Below, in pieces: positions 1 to 13,249 of a DNA stretch of 64,000 bases. The DNA comes from Daucus carota subsp. sativus (Eukaryota; Streptophyta; Magnoliopsida; Apiales; Apiaceae). The notes below the pieces were generated by a model. It was given only the letters and a program-made list of their open reading frames with translations, was not told where the DNA came from and did not search any database. A program made the translations under genes and the position numbers. The stretch covers positions 1,392,501 to 1,456,500 of the forward strand of contig NC_030387.2 in the NCBI RefSeq assembly GCF_001625215.2, in the 5' to 3' direction. Position 1 is the stretch's first letter. Each line of letters opens with the position of its first letter.

Positions 1-902
1 TAATTATTATTTTTTTTAACCAAACATATAATTTGTATATTTTTATAAAAAATAATGATGAATAAAAGATATTTTTTATTATAATAATCTATACCCCATC
101 CTTGCAATTTTTACAAACTAAGAAAATAACATGTATGTGTATAAAAAATGTAAATTATGATTTCATCCCACAAATAATAAGGAGGCCCACCTGTATGCAC
201 ACTAATTTTCTAATTAAAATTAACCCTCTAACTAAAATTAGTCAATTTGATATTTAATAAATTTATTTTTATTATTTTAATAATATTAAAAATATAAATG
301 ATACAATTCTAATCATTTATATTTTTTAATTTTATTTTTAGTTAAAAAATTAGTGTGGTGGTTAAAAAATAAATATCAAAAAAAGTAAACATGAAAGTGT
401 TGAAAGATGAAAGAGAAGAAGAGAAAAATTAAGAAACTCAGGAAAAATGAAAAACAATAAACATTATATATCCACATGAGCTGTCAACAACTGTATTAAA
501 TGCACCTTAACCTGTGCATGAGGGCACATGTTAAACAACCTGTTATATAATAAATAGTTGTATTAGTCTATGAATTTAATCTTGTACACGTTAGGATTAA
601 AAACGCATACCGTGTGTGGAACACGGGCAAGATTGCTAGTGTTTTATAAATGAAGAAGTTTTGTCTACTTCTCGTGTTTCCTATTATCTGCCCTAATTAT
701 GAGTTAAAATATTCCATCTATTTGACATGATTTTATTAGATCTAGTCAATAAACTGGAAAATTTTAATAGAAAAAAAAGATTAACTGACACGATACTAAA
801 TTACAGTGAATTTCTAAAAATTGTATATCTGACACGATACTAATTACAGTGAATTTCACAACTGAACTAATCAATCCCACTGTTCAATTTGTGTAACTAC
901 AA

Positions 903-907
<5 letters not shown>

Positions 908-945
<38 letters not shown>
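908..945. repeat. (AT)n microsatellite
   Basis: An uninterrupted run of alternating A and T of roughly 38 bases. The open frame across it encodes only alternating Tyr and Ile and is not a gene. Confidence 0.9.
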
Positions 946-947
<2 letters not shown>

Positions 948-1532
948 TTTTTTGTCATAAGACACTTTCACGTGAATGAGTTGTACCAAGGTACAATATC
1001 CGAAAGGATTGGCTTCTTTCCATGAAGTAAAGTTTTTTTCATCTAACCAAAGGACATGCATGGATGTCCCCGAAAATTTAGATAAAAATCCCCTCACTAT
1101 TGAAAAGAAAACACCCAGAAAGCAAAACAAGACCAGGAGAAAATTCATTCGCTAAAGTCCACCGTCTAACCGAAAGTCATGCCAAGATGTCTCCGGACGT
1201 TTAGACAGTGAAACTTTAAAGTCTGAATACGCAAAACAAAGAGACACACAGTCAACAAGAAAGGAGAAAGTGAGAGAAAAAAAGAAGGAACTAAAGAATA
1301 AGAAAGACAGAAACCTGAAAAACTCCGAAAAAAAGATGGAAAAAGGAGACTACGCCAAAAGGCACAAAGACAAAGGATTCAAAGAACTAGAGAGTGAGAC
1401 AAGAAAAATAAGAACAAAGAATACTGTAAAGGGAACATGAAAGGCACTAAAGAAAAGATGAAAAGAAGAAAACTGCACCTAAATGCATCAAAATCAAAAG
1501 ATCGAAATAAACTTTCGAGAGAATACCACTAT

Positions 1533-1575
1533 GATAGTATCTAACCAAAGGGAAATCCTTTGGTTAGATACTATC
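1533..1575. repeat. Perfect 19-bp hairpin with 5-base loop
   Basis: Bases 1533-1551 (GATAGTATCTAACCAAAGG) are the exact reverse complement of 1557-1575, separated by GAAAT. It sits in a purine-rich stretch without genes. It could be the terminal fold of a small transposon or a snap-back duplication. I see no target-site duplication. Confidence 0.85.
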
Positions 1576-2689
1576 AAATTTTATTAAGCATGTATCTATC
1601 TGCTATCATTGTTCCAAATGAACCAGAATATCATAAATATATATATATGAAAGATATTCCTCTCCCAATTAGTAATGCTCACAACCAACTATTAGGAAAG
1701 ATAAAAATTAATAAATCGCGAAGTGCTCATATACATAATTTTGAGCCAAATAAAAAGCTTATTACTATTTCATAAACTGAATTTCGCCAAGGCAAGTGAT
1801 TCGAAACCGGAACACAGTCATACAACAACGATGATTCAGAATTACCTCCAGCTTATTTTTATTGTTTGGAAACATTTCAGGTATTTTCCAATAAGCAATG
1901 TGCAAATACCTACCAGTTGATGTATGTATAAGTTTGATGTCATTTGAGCCTGATTAAATAGTGTGGTCATTAGCTCCTCCAACGGCCTGGTATTCATAAT
2001 AATCAAGACCTTGCAAAGAAGCTATCAAACAAAAAATAAGGCACCCAAGAACAGGCTATTTGCACCAAGTTGAAAAGGTAAGAAGGCAATGAAAGAGCGA
2101 CGGCTAGCAAAAATGCCTGCATATCCTTGGGCTGAAACTAAGCACAAGACTAATGTATTTGCAGCTAGCAACATGATTGTAATTCTGTATGCAAAGTAAA
2201 AAACTTGCAAACACAGGCCTAGTAACAAGATTTGGGAAAAAAGTAAACAGTCATAGCCCAATATAAGAGGGTAAAACTATGTTTTTAATTTTTATCTTTA
2301 ATTTGGGATAAGAACTATGAATCTATATATAATTCAAAATTTTATTTCAAAATAAAAATATTAATTTTTATTTAGAAAGGAAATTGTAGATAATTCTTTT
2401 ACTATAGAAGCCTCTGACTTACAACCAAGAGATCCTATACTAGGTCTTTTCACCCTCATCAAGTACAAATTAATCTGAATCCTAACAGGGTTGCCTCTAT
2501 TTGCCGACCAAACAACTCTTTTACTATTCAACAGAACAATAGCAAGCAAAACAAGGTGATATTTTTATCAGTAGTAGTAAAGACAGACCAAAAGAGAGTT
2601 GTTTTATGAAAAAACAACCCATTTTCATCTATAAAATTCACACGAGTCCCTTAAGACCCTGGTTTCAACTTGCCAACAGCTTTAATATT

Positions 2690-3328
2690 AGCCACAAAAG
2701 TAACAAAACTTTGCCAGCCTTTCATAACGAAAGGAAATCCATATAGTATCCCTGAGCTTATTTAGCTTTAAGAGTTTTCCTTTGAGCAGTGGCTTAGAGA
2801 CATCTAGAAGCACTCTGAATCGCATGAAATTGCGACTGTAGTTTAAATCAAATTCCATGAACTTGCCTAAGGAGTTTGCTATCTCCTTTTCTAGTCTTTC
2901 GCCATTTGGTTTTACTATATGACCCGGAGGTATCCCGAAAACTTGAACCCAGAAAGGGATCCGTAGGAAAAGCTCAGTTGTTCATTGAGTCATTGCATCA
3001 ACCTCAACTAGGATAAGATAGTTTCCTTCAAAATGCCATGGTTGTCCTCTTACCACCCTATTCTTAACTGCTTATGATTCAAAAGATAGAGTAAAAATAC
3101 CCTCCATATAATCTTCAAATTCACACCTGTTTTATTCTGCCATAGTGACTCAAACAAATTCTTCAGCCCTATTTTGCTTATTGGTTTACCGGATAGCGTT
3201 CGCCCATATATAATATTGGGTGTTTCAGTTGTTTCAGCTTCTAAAGTGAGAGATGTATTGGATATAACCTCTAATTCATAGGGGTTCAGTATTAATGTTT
3301 CAGATGTATGGTTTTCAGTGTTTTTCAT
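2690..3328 (-). pseudogene. DUF4283 / zinc-knuckle retroelement ORF fragment
   Basis: On the minus strand the conceptual protein starts with a low-complexity N-terminus, then gives a DUF4283-type core (GRTLSGKPISKIGLKNLF). In another frame, after a stop near 2985, it continues with the typical segment IPFWVQVFGIPPGHIVKPNG and later RYERLAKFCYFCG, which is the start of a CCHC knuckle before the frame ends. This DUF4283 plus zinc-knuckle layout is typical of plant LINE-type ORF1 or gag-like proteins. Frame changes and the truncated knuckle make it a dead fragment. No reverse transcriptase remains next to it. The family call is from domain pattern, not from a search. Confidence 0.7.
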
Positions 3329-6308
3329 AGTGAAGTTGAAGTTTAACTCTGTTTGTAGCTGAACACTTATAGATAGGTGATGATGATATTTGTTTGTTAT
3401 TTGCTCTAATTATATACTATATGGTCCATCATTAGAACATTATTTTAGTCTGTAAGTACCCTTTCAATTGGGCTTATCCTATGGACTGATTACCTCTGTT
3501 TTAATGGTACTTACCAAACATATATTCCTTAATTGAATATGAGACATTTTATCATCACCAATTAACTCATAATTAACTCATAATGAATGTAATTAAATTA
3601 GAACTAATTCCTATTTAGACTCCTTTAATTTTATAAATTACTATATAACTTACTCTATTGATTAATACATATCCATGATTTTACTCCTTATCGGCCTAGA
3701 TTAATGCTTAATCACAACTGTTCATATAAACTGATAACATGTGTTTTGTATTTCAGAAATGTCCTCTAATTATGGTCGTCTAACTGATTTTTATAATGTA
3801 GTTAATTTATTCTTATTATATGCTGAGCAGTATTCCTAACTCCTGGATTGGTGCTTATAATCTGATACAAAGTCTGAGTATGAACATATACTGGTTTGTT
3901 ATGGGGATATTACAAAAGAAGATTCCAGTGTTTTTATTTTTTACTAATTTGGCAGAAAATAAATCTTTCACTAATTCCTTTTAAGAGGTTTAAATGCCAA
4001 CCTGAAAAATCTCTACAGCTTTTCTTGTTTTCAGTTTAAAATACCACTAGCTAATGGTAATTCTCCTTCCTAAAACACCAAATATTCATATACTTGTATA
4101 ATCATTACTGACCATTCGGAATCCACATTACAAATATACTATCAGAGCTTACTATTAACTTATCAGAATTAGACCTGGAGATAATAGGATTTTATATGTC
4201 AAAAGACATAACTGTGTAAAATGGTATACACCATCGCCCATATTGGGTACTATATTGTCTCTAAAAGACACACAAAGCCATCGTGCATGGCCCCCAACCT
4301 TTGTGGTACAGTCATATTAGCAAGAAAGAGATCCGCACAGACAACTTATTACTAGAACTAAAATACACATACAGGTGAATCTTAGCAGAATACAGGGTTC
4401 GATTAATGTACACAATCACACATAGCTAAAAATATACAGAAAACTAGTACTCATAAGTCTAAACTGTGCAGATAGTAAAATCGAATCATAAACCTACACA
4501 CAAAACTAGGTTCAGTTCCATATAGTCAACTAGTCTATCTGATTCCTGAGCATGTGGCGATCAGATTCAATAAAATCCTAAGATTATCAACAATAAACAC
4601 TCGAATACTAAGAACAAATTCGATAATATCCAATAGAATCAGCTTATGTATCATACACACAAAAACTTATATAGATCTAGTTCTGATTTGTTAGCCCGTA
4701 AAAAGAAACACTAATCTAGGCTATCAGTGCATAAAAACACACTCACACAGCGGTAACCATAAATAGATTTAGACAGACAATTTGTAACCAACAGATTCAT
4801 AATCAAGCAACTATCGGAAAAGCGTGCTGGTGTCCACAAACTAGATTCGATTCTCATACAAAAATCTTAAACAGAACAACCGAAGCCGTAAACAAACATA
4901 CACAGGCGAACACACAAAACATACTCAACTGATCGAATCGAGCAATTCAAATTGCTATTATCTAAGCAAATTTAAAAAACAAATGAGAAAGAAGAGATAG
5001 AGAGACCTGGATAGATTCCTCTTTCTTCTTCTGACCGCCTTTCTTTCGCTTTCTCTTTTATTGCAACTTGTAGATTAAAATTGCAACTTGCGGGGGTAAC
5101 CAAAATTATATTATTAGGAGGATGATATCCTGAAAAAAGAGCACCGAGTGGAGGCGCAGCAATGCTGGTGTTGCCCCGATCTTCCGGCCACTGGCCCTGA
5201 TGTCACCACCACCATCGCCCCATCAGCGAACTCCGAACCCCTTTCTCCGATCGAAATCAAACAATACCAACAATCACATAGATGCAAATATGTAAATATA
5301 CAGATATCTGCACACACTTTATTCTCACCTTTCGAATAGCTTGGATTGGATTTGTGTTGAATTTTGAATGAAATCCTAGCCACCGCCTGGTGATTTCCCC
5401 AATTCTCTCTCGGTTGCGTGTCTATTGGAGTCAAAATTACATATATAAACGAATTAAAAATGTTATTCAACTACAGCAATCGCCCAGGCAGGTTCCTACC
5501 TGGATCTATCACTGCGTAAACACAAATTGACAACATAACCGTTTAACGACAAATCTTCAGATAACCATCTTCAGTACCAACAAGAAACAGTCTGAGTATG
5601 GTAGAATAGTTATACTGACAATATAACTGTTTAACAACAAATCTTCAGATAACCATCTTCAGTACCAAGAAGAAACAGTCTATTTATACTTGAAAAAGCA
5701 GAGAGGTTCCCCAATTCGCGATCTGCCATGTAAAGATACTGATGTGTGACACAATGCTGCCCATCCCGCACTTAACAGTTTCATGTTTTCAAAGATATCA
5801 AGAGCAAATATGCACCTTTTGAGGTATAGAAATATGCTACTTTTTTCTAAAAGAGTCCGGGATCTTCAACAATTGCAGGTTTCGTATATGCATGGGCTTT
5901 GAATCAGAAGTACACAAAATGATGATGTGTATGTGAATCGAAGGAATGCCGAATGTATTCTAGTACTTAATATCCTTTAAATTGCTAATAAAAATACAGT
6001 GCGTCAGTTGGATTATGAATTCAGCAGATATATTCTCTTTACCGTAAAGAAGATAACTAAGACACGTACTAGTACATGTATATTCTGGGGCTCTACCATA
6101 ATGCATGGACCGCAAATAAACAGAGGTTTCGACTTTCGAATTAAATAAAATGACGAGGTTTACGTAGATTGGAGTAATGTATTTTAGTACTCACTATCCT
6201 CGATTATCATTTAGACTCAGAGTTAGAATACAGTACGTCACTTGGATTACGAGTTTAGCTGATGGACCGTAAATTAAATAAACATAGAAAGAGATTTTCG
6301 TACACATA
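3329..6308. other. Intergenic stretch with two diverged direct repeats
   Basis: No gene recognised. A direct tandem duplication with an 88-bp period spans about 5528-5687; both units contain the phrase CAAATCTTCAGATAACCATC. A second, more diverged direct repeat joins about 5935-6050 with 6165-6265, both ending in a CAGT(G/A)CGTCA(G/C)TTGGATTA-type motif. GC content rises at 5140-5260 and open frames exist on both strands there (5148-5339 plus, 5114-5470 minus). Neither protein resembles a family I know, so I do not call a gene. Confidence 0.5.
5528..5687. repeat. Two-unit tandem repeat, 88-bp period
   Basis: The unit starting TGACAACATAACCGTTTAA at 5528 recurs, slightly diverged, at 5616. 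The second copy is a little shorter and fades into TATTTATACTTG. Confidence 0.75.
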
Positions 6309-9300
6309 CTTCATAAGCAGGTCTAGACAAAGAAGAAAGCCCAATCTTATTTCTGGATATTGATACACTATCACTATGGCCTTTAAACAGAGTAGATTCT
6401 GATGTCCAATTCCTGCAAAAAAAATAAAAATTCAAGGACAAGAGCAAGTAGTTTAAGGCAAAGATACACGAATAGCAAAACACTCGAAGGAAGAAAAAAA
6501 AAAAAAAAAAAAAGACAAGCGCCTTTTATCTGCACATAATTCGGCGATTTAATATTGAGGATTATTTTCCAGGTGCGTAATGCGTAAACTACATTATATA
6601 GGTATGACAAACCTTCTTGTCTTTGCCACTAGGTTATCCCTACTTTTGCTAACTTGCAATTTATACTTTTTTTAACATTCAACTGATGTACAAATTGAAC
6701 TATCCAATAACATAATAAATAATTTAGAAAATAATAATATAAATTTTTAAAAAAAAAAAAATGTTTCCATCAGGTGTGAGAAAATAACATACTTATGAGT
6801 GTCATGTCTTGCTGATTTACTCCTTATTACTACTTTTACTTGATGGACTAGTGGCTTAGACAATACAGGTGTGGTTATTACCTTCTTGAATCCCAGATTC
6901 TTAGTGTTCTGTCAAGCGAGCTGGACACTAGCATATGGTCCTCTGGTGCAGCCAACTGCATTTACAAATGACAAAATGGGCAAAGGATGAATTGCGTTTT
7001 TCAATCAAGCATATATACTATTCTTGAGAATGAATATTCCTTAGTGATATGTCCATCATGAGCCTGCCATGAGGCAATAATATGCCCACTTCTCACATCA
7101 AGCTGCATTTACCAGAACTCAGTCCAGCTGCAACCCATGATGGCGAAGCTGCAATTCCATCACCTTGCATTTTGTCAGAGCCACACGAGCATATAGAAGA
7201 GATCAAAGAAGGGAAACTGGCTTCCGGAGATTCAGTCCTCCACAAATGAAGTTTTTGACCTTGGACCACATCAAGGAATCTGTAAATAGCAGAAACGTTA
7301 TCAAATTTTCAATTGGTATAAGATGGATAATGAACTGTTATCTAGGAAGAGATCAATACCTAAGAGAGCCATTCCCAGTACCCATCACAAGCCTATTAAT
7401 GTTTTGCAGGAAATGCAAGCTAGTATACAGACTTCCATCAAATGCAGTTGTCATTATTCCACTTAAATGACGATTGAAATTTAGCATATTGGCTTGGTCC
7501 AAATTTGCCCTTGATCCAGAAGTTAAGCGGCTTATGTGATGCACAGAATCTTCAGAAAATTCAGTAAATACAGAGATTAATTTCCCTGTCTGGCTATTCC
7601 AAATATGCACAGTTCCATCACAAGAGGCAACTCTTTCAGAAGATGCCAGAAGACATATCTCATTTACAACCTGACAAGTAAATAGGTAGATAGCTTACGT
7701 ATATCAATAGTGGCAAGCAATTGGGGTTTATATCAAATTGACCACTTACTGCAGTCAAATGTCTCAACTAACTTACTTTTCTCAACAGGAACTCATTTAA
7801 ACCACTTTAATCATTGTTATATCACATTATTAAATTTCTAGAAGATAACAGATAATACGATAGAATGGACAGCTCATGTTGCACTTGTAGGATAACAATT
7901 TGACAGTAAAAACATAAAAATAATGATTAAATCAGAGCATAAGGTATCGAAGTTGTCACTCTTTCCTTATTTTTATGAGAAGTTTACCAGAGTAATATAT
8001 ATGGTGATTAAAGTGGTTTAAATGAGCTCATGTTGAGAATGATTAGTTTAAGTTAAATTTTATAATGCAATCAGTGGTCAAATTGATATAAACCCCGCAA
8101 ACAATTAGAGATGAAATTTGTACGCACATTACAATATATATTTTACTAGAAAATGATAGATATAAATGTTCAACTTAAGAGAAAAATCATGTGATTGTGG
8201 AAGGGGAGTATCATTTTAGTTTATGTAAATTCTACAGCAAATGAGTCTCTATGGTATCAATTGTCGTGGCAGCAATTTGAATGGTGATGAGATAACATTA
8301 CAGATATCATCTCATCCCCCTTCTTGATAATGTTTTTTTTAGCATGGATACGTAAGAAAACACAATAACAGATAGTCAAGCCCCCTAATTCAGATGAATA
8401 TTTGCTTCAGTTTGGACTTTCTAAGAGAAGGAATAGACTTCATACTCTAGGCAACATACCTCCTCATTTCCCTGATAGCCCGATAAGCAATTGATTCTTG
8501 ATAAGTCCCATTTCTGAATAGTTCCTTTGACTTGACCAACTCCTGCAGTAAAAAGTTTACACTCACAGTAGATGAGCACGGACAGAGTGTATCACAGAAG
8601 CTTTGATCTTCCATGGAAGTTCTTCTTTTGAACCCCCACCACAACCAAGAACATAGGGTCCAATCCATGCAGATGCTGGACTAGGAAACCAATACCAGGG
8701 TTCATGCTTTTCAACATTCGAGGATTTCACAGGATGATCAACTGGGTTACGATGATATTCATGTGACCATGTGTGAGGCTTCAAGGTATTGGGACCTTTG
8801 TACGCTTGTGATTGTGGTATTGACCACGCAGATGTATTAAGCAGCTTTCTAGCAGGACTAAACTCAGATCTTGAACTCTTCAAACCATAAATTTTACTGT
8901 TTATGTTTTCTGGACCAGATAAATCCCCCGTATATTCCCACTGAATCGAGATAGGTACAGACAGAGATAGGATATATAGTTAGAAAGCCTATTGAAAACA
9001 ACATGGACAATAACTTGTATAGAATGGAAGCTTGCAAATGTCTGAAGAAAGAGGTTACCTTCCAATTATAACACCGTAAAAGAAACTGCTCAAGGAGCAA
9101 CCATGTGGCAAAACATTGTCGAAGTTTCTCTGTACCAAGAAGTGATGCAGGAGGAGGATAAAGAAGCAACCTGCAAATATCCAGATTTTATACGCATGAT
9201 GCTGAAAGCAAGAGTACAATGCATTAGCTAATTAAAAGTTTAAACCTTGTGCATGCTTTCATTAAAAAAAATGAGAGGATAAAACCTACACAAGGTCCAT

Positions 9301-10954
9301 ATGACTGTCAATTGGAACCTCATCAGTTTTTTTCTTGCAATCCTTCACCCTTCCACCGGAAGAGGCAAAACTAGCCGAAGCTTCCTGAGAGAATGCAAGT
9401 TCACTGAAAAGATCTTTGAGTTTGGGCAGGACTTGCAATGCTGTTAAAGTAGGTCCTATTTGATGACACACTGCAAGTAAACTTCTTGCAGCAGCCTATC
9501 AAACCAAAAGTAAAAGAGACACAATAAGTGTAGAGGGCTAAGTGTTTATGACAGGTAAATAAGAAATTGTTTTGTAACTGCAATGTGCAAAAGCAAGAAT
9601 AGGCCCATGTCACCCAAACCGAGAATATGGTAACACTGTCGTTACATGTTACAAAACCGATATCAAGTAAAGAAAGCTGAAAATAAAGATCATTCACAAT
9701 GAGTAAGGGTGTTGTTTCCTGGCAATTGCTTGGGAATGAGAACAATGAGGAAAAAAAAAAGAAATCAGGAAACAGTGACAAACTGCCATACACTTACTTA
9801 CATCTTAGCTCTTGGCAATTAATGAACCCTATGAGCAAGATAATGTTACGGCATATTAAGATTGAAACTTAACCATAAGCGATATATTCTGACTATTAAG
9901 TTTCCTAGAACCGCAGGAGAAAATCACACTTTCTACGGACAATAACCCAGCTGTTTGTTTATCACTTGGGCAAATAAAGATATAAATGTTTTGAAACTTG
10001 ATATTCGCGAAAAAAGTTTAATCAAGGGGCTGCAATGCTGCTGCCACAACCAGGTGTATAAAAATATGTGAATTGTGGATAGACATTGAATCCACATGAT
10101 TTGAAGTGAGTGAACTAAAAAGAACATGTAAATCACCTGGAGCACTGGAATTCCTGTGGTGGATTGCATGAGCACCTCTACATAGATGCAATCTCCCTCC
10201 TGTAAAGTGTTAAGTGTTACAGCATGCAGATATATCTACTCAAAAAATGATATAAGGAATCAGCTCTACAAAAGTTCGTTAAATATCATACTTCAACTTA
10301 GAAAGGAAAAAATTATTATACTTCAATCAACTCTTTTACAACCACCTCCTCCTTCAAAATTACCACAAGGCCATCTAATGTCATTAAGCAGTCCATAAGG
10401 GCTAATGTACCCCAGCTCTGAAGTGGTTCAGGCTTATTAACACGAGACGCATCAATACATGAGCTAGCAATGCTTCGAAGTACCGGTAATACTTGATTGA
10501 CAACAAAATTTTCCCCAAGATGAACACCTAATTGGAAAATGTAACAAATTAATTAACTAGCAATCGGCAGGGATGCATTTTCACCATTATCAAACAAAAA
10601 GCTATAAATTGTTAAGTACCTATTCTAATCACAACGTCGATTCCATCACTGCAGAGACCCTTCCCATAATACTGAATCAGAGGTAATATTGTCTGTATAA
10701 CATCTGAAATTTAGTAAAACATGGTGTGTCTATCTTCCAGAGGGAACGGCGTCCTCTATTAAATAAAATGATGACTTTAGATTTTGTTTAACCTGATGAA
10801 TTGTAATTGGGACACCAAGCTGTTCACTAGAGCCAACCAGCAGCAGAGAAGCCGCGGCAGCAGTACTCTTATCAAGTACACCGTACAAATTCGATAGAAC
10901 CATAGGATGTAACTTCTCCAGATATTTCTGTTTACCGATGCTTTTCCAAAATTC
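6309..10954 (-). pseudogene. GFS12: GFS12-like WD40/BEACH protein gene, truncated and degenerate
   Basis: Minus-strand exons, in order: 10793-10954, 10620-10692, 10322-10527, 10137-10199, 9290-9495, 9059-9170, 8460-8940, 7360-7670, 7038-7279, 6882-6955 and about 6309-6412. They encode the helical-repeat region (LHPMVLSNLYGVLDKS, GKGLCSDGIDVV) followed by C-terminal WD40 repeats (HIWNSQTGKLISVF, LVSSSLDRTLRIWD). Arabidopsis GFS12 is a kinase-like, BEACH and WD40 protein linked to membrane trafficking and regulation of related BEACH proteins. The kinase and BEACH portions are absent: homology stops before the palindrome edge at 11151. Exon 8460-8940 has a small deletion near 8570 that shifts frame, 7038-7279 has a 1-base loss near the SSG motif and a donor reading GA instead of GT, and the last exon lacks about 13 residues. 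Family identity is well supported; being non-functional is inferred from these lesions. Confidence 0.85.
7723..8096. mobile_element. MULE-type MITE in a GFS12-like intron
   Basis: The ends are inverted repeats starting GGGGTTTATATCAA, with similarity reaching more than 80 bp inward (shared CTCATTTAAACCACTTTAAT). It is flanked by near-identical 10-bp target duplications, GCAAGCAATT at 7713-7722 and GCAAACAATT at 8097-8106. A 9-10 bp duplication with G-rich termini fits Mutator-like elements. No coding capacity. Confidence 0.85.
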
Positions 10955-12108
10955 CTGCACAAATGAGTCTTGCAGTATAGAAACCTTAAAATGTGAATAA
11001 CCTGCAGCCTGTAAGAATTTTATTATGGGGTAAGAGGTCAAGAAGAAAGTTCTGTACCCAACCATGCATCTAACATTGAAGATAGCAACTAGCCTGAAGA
11101 ATCTTCTGGATGGCAGGTACAATGAGTATTTAAGTGTAAATCACTAAAGTCTAAAACTGATGTGTATGGCTACTCTGGACCGAACCGACCGTTTGCTCGG
11201 CCCTAGAATGGGTAATGAAAGGGGTGAATGGGTAATGAAAGGGGGGTCCTAAGGGAAAGCCTAGAACTCAGTGACGTTTTGTACCATATTCCTCAAAATT
11301 ATAGCTAATCTCTTAGAGATGCTCTTAGTGTATACCAATACCATCACTAACTTAAAATCTCAGGTTTAAAACGTACTAAAATTCTTCTATAATTTCTACT
11401 AAAACAACTTGAATCGGCGCGTGTTCTCTCTGTTGACTACAATCACTTATTAACTTTGTTTTCTGCACAATCAATCCCCTGATGACAATAAGGGCCTCGA
11501 AATTTTTAGACAGAAATTGTTCCCTCATTAACCTGCCACGAGTAGAGATAAGATTAAAGTGATGTAGCCAGAAGAGTTAACCATAAAACAAAACATGTTA
11601 TGCGTATCTGATGTTAGGAACATCTAAAAATTCCTGAGTAGCTCTATAAGTTTGTGAAGATAAATCCTTGTTAGATGTCAATATGTAGGCTCCTCTGTAG
11701 GGATTCATAATTACCCACTTCTTGGATAATTTAAGTTGCATTTTGTGGCAAGATAACCACACATAGTCAAATATTTAGCAGAATTCATCCGCCACAAAAC
11801 ATACCTCTTTAAGCTCTTCGAGGGTAGAGCTTTCTGAGATTTATTGGTTAATGCCCCTCTTACTCTTATAGGTATTTCCTTTTGCAATAACATTTTCTAA
11901 TATTGCAAAAACAATAAAAATAAAAAGCAGAGCAAATCATATGATAATTTACCACTAATAATGGTAGTCACAAATTAAGTTGTTAAAAGTTTTACAAGAT
12001 GGAAACATGATAGTTCATATTTCACAAGTCATTTCTCAATCTAGACATAACTAGAAAGAAAAATCAAAAAATATTGCTGTTTACAAAAAATTTTTGGCGT
12101 GATAATAA

Positions 12109-13249
12109 CTATATCACCAACACAAAGGATTGCAGACAAGTTGAACATAACTTCCTGGAGTGGATGATCCATAGATTACCACTCGGATCATATATTTTGA
12201 CCAATTTGCACCAGACCTGACATTTGCTATACACCTGCACAGGTTTTCCCAACAAAGTAGCACCCTCCATAAGAGCCTTGTCGACAACACTATCAACATC
12301 ATCGGTAGAGAGAGAGAAAAGAGCTCCATCTCTGCGAAGAAATCAACGAAGAGATGATCAATGCTAAGTGACTATAAAACTAAACTTTATTATCACTATT
12401 TAGAAATGCAAATAGCGACTCTCACAAATCACTATAACAATACATGTATGATGTATCTCTCAGTGATCCGATCAAATATTGTTGTCTTTTACAATAAACA
12501 ACTTTTACAAGTAATCGCATTCTAATTATAGTTCATCATGCTAAAATTTATTATCATGTAGATTAAATTTATTATCATGTATATCAATTCAAAAAATAAA
12601 AAAAAGGTCAAGTACAACACGCGTGAAATTCAAAAAAAGGGAGAACACTTAATAAGTTGCAGAGAGATAACTTACGGAGTCAAGTAGTTGTGTAAGGTGC
12701 TAAATATGACAAATTTTTGTGCACCGATCTTGAGTATAGCTTCGGTGCTATCAGACTGGTCCTCAGCCCCAAAGGCCTCTATGTAAAAGACTAAAGCTTC
12801 GCTGAAATCATCGGACCTGATGTTGAGACAAAGCATTGGATCGAAGAAACTGGGATTCCTAGGGGTGGGCATGTCGGTGGGCAGGTACGGGGGTGGGGGT
12901 GGGCATGGGATGACGCCGGAAGATCCGAATTTAGGACTAACATCAAGAGTCCTAAAAAAGAAAAATTGAAGAAAAAATAGCAAATAAATATCAAATATAC
13001 ACGAAAATCAATACGAAATTACTTGAAATATATTTATTGTACTACTTACATTGCAAAACAATCTTCATTTGGGTCAATCGTACTAGGGCACAGCTTCATA
13101 AGAATAGGCGGCATCCTTTTTTTCTTCTCAATACTCTCGGCTTTTGCTTGGCGTGCTCTTTGAGTGTGTACCCTCATTGACCTGAAGGCTTCAAATCGCC
13201 TGAGTGCAAAGACAACTCCTTTTGAAGACTCGTCATCAGAAGACGACAT
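12109..13249 (-). CDS. VOC (glyoxalase/bleomycin-resistance fold) domain protein, left-arm copy
   Basis: Three exons on the minus strand, 13050-13249, 12676-12951 and 12109-12331, join in frame to a 232-residue protein. The N-terminal third is basic and serine-rich (MSSSDDESSK, then an EKKKR cluster). A proline-rich linker follows (PCPPPPPYLPTD), then a VOC fold with LNIRSDDFSEALVFYIEAFG, a DGALFSLSTDDVDSVVDKAL helix-strand and a final KIYDPSGNLWIIHS strand. It resembles the plant family that includes Arabidopsis At5g48480, small VOC proteins of unclear activity. I do not see a complete metal-binding His/Glu set. Intact introns show it was duplicated as DNA, not retroposed. It is identical to the copy at 22748-23888. 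Whether it is expressed is unknown. Confidence 0.8.

Larger units (their letters stand above)
1..2689. other. AT-rich intergenic stretch, no gene recognised
   Basis: I see no convincing gene here. The stretch holds a MITE-like fold between about 197 and 357, whose ends both carry a CACACTAATTTT-type sequence in inverted orientation and whose centre is itself a small palindrome. A long AT microsatellite lies at about 908-945 and a perfect hairpin at 1533-1575. A short motif (CTGACACGATACTAA followed by TTACAGTGAATTTC) occurs twice near 784 and 830. Short open frames around 1560-1920 and 2025-2549 match nothing I recognise. Confidence 0.5.

Noticed and set aside
5114..5470. 118-codon minus-strand frame in a GC-richer patch
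   Set aside because: The protein is Cys/Ser-rich with no recognisable domain, and an overlapping plus-strand frame is equally open. It could be an untranslated leader of an unseen gene.
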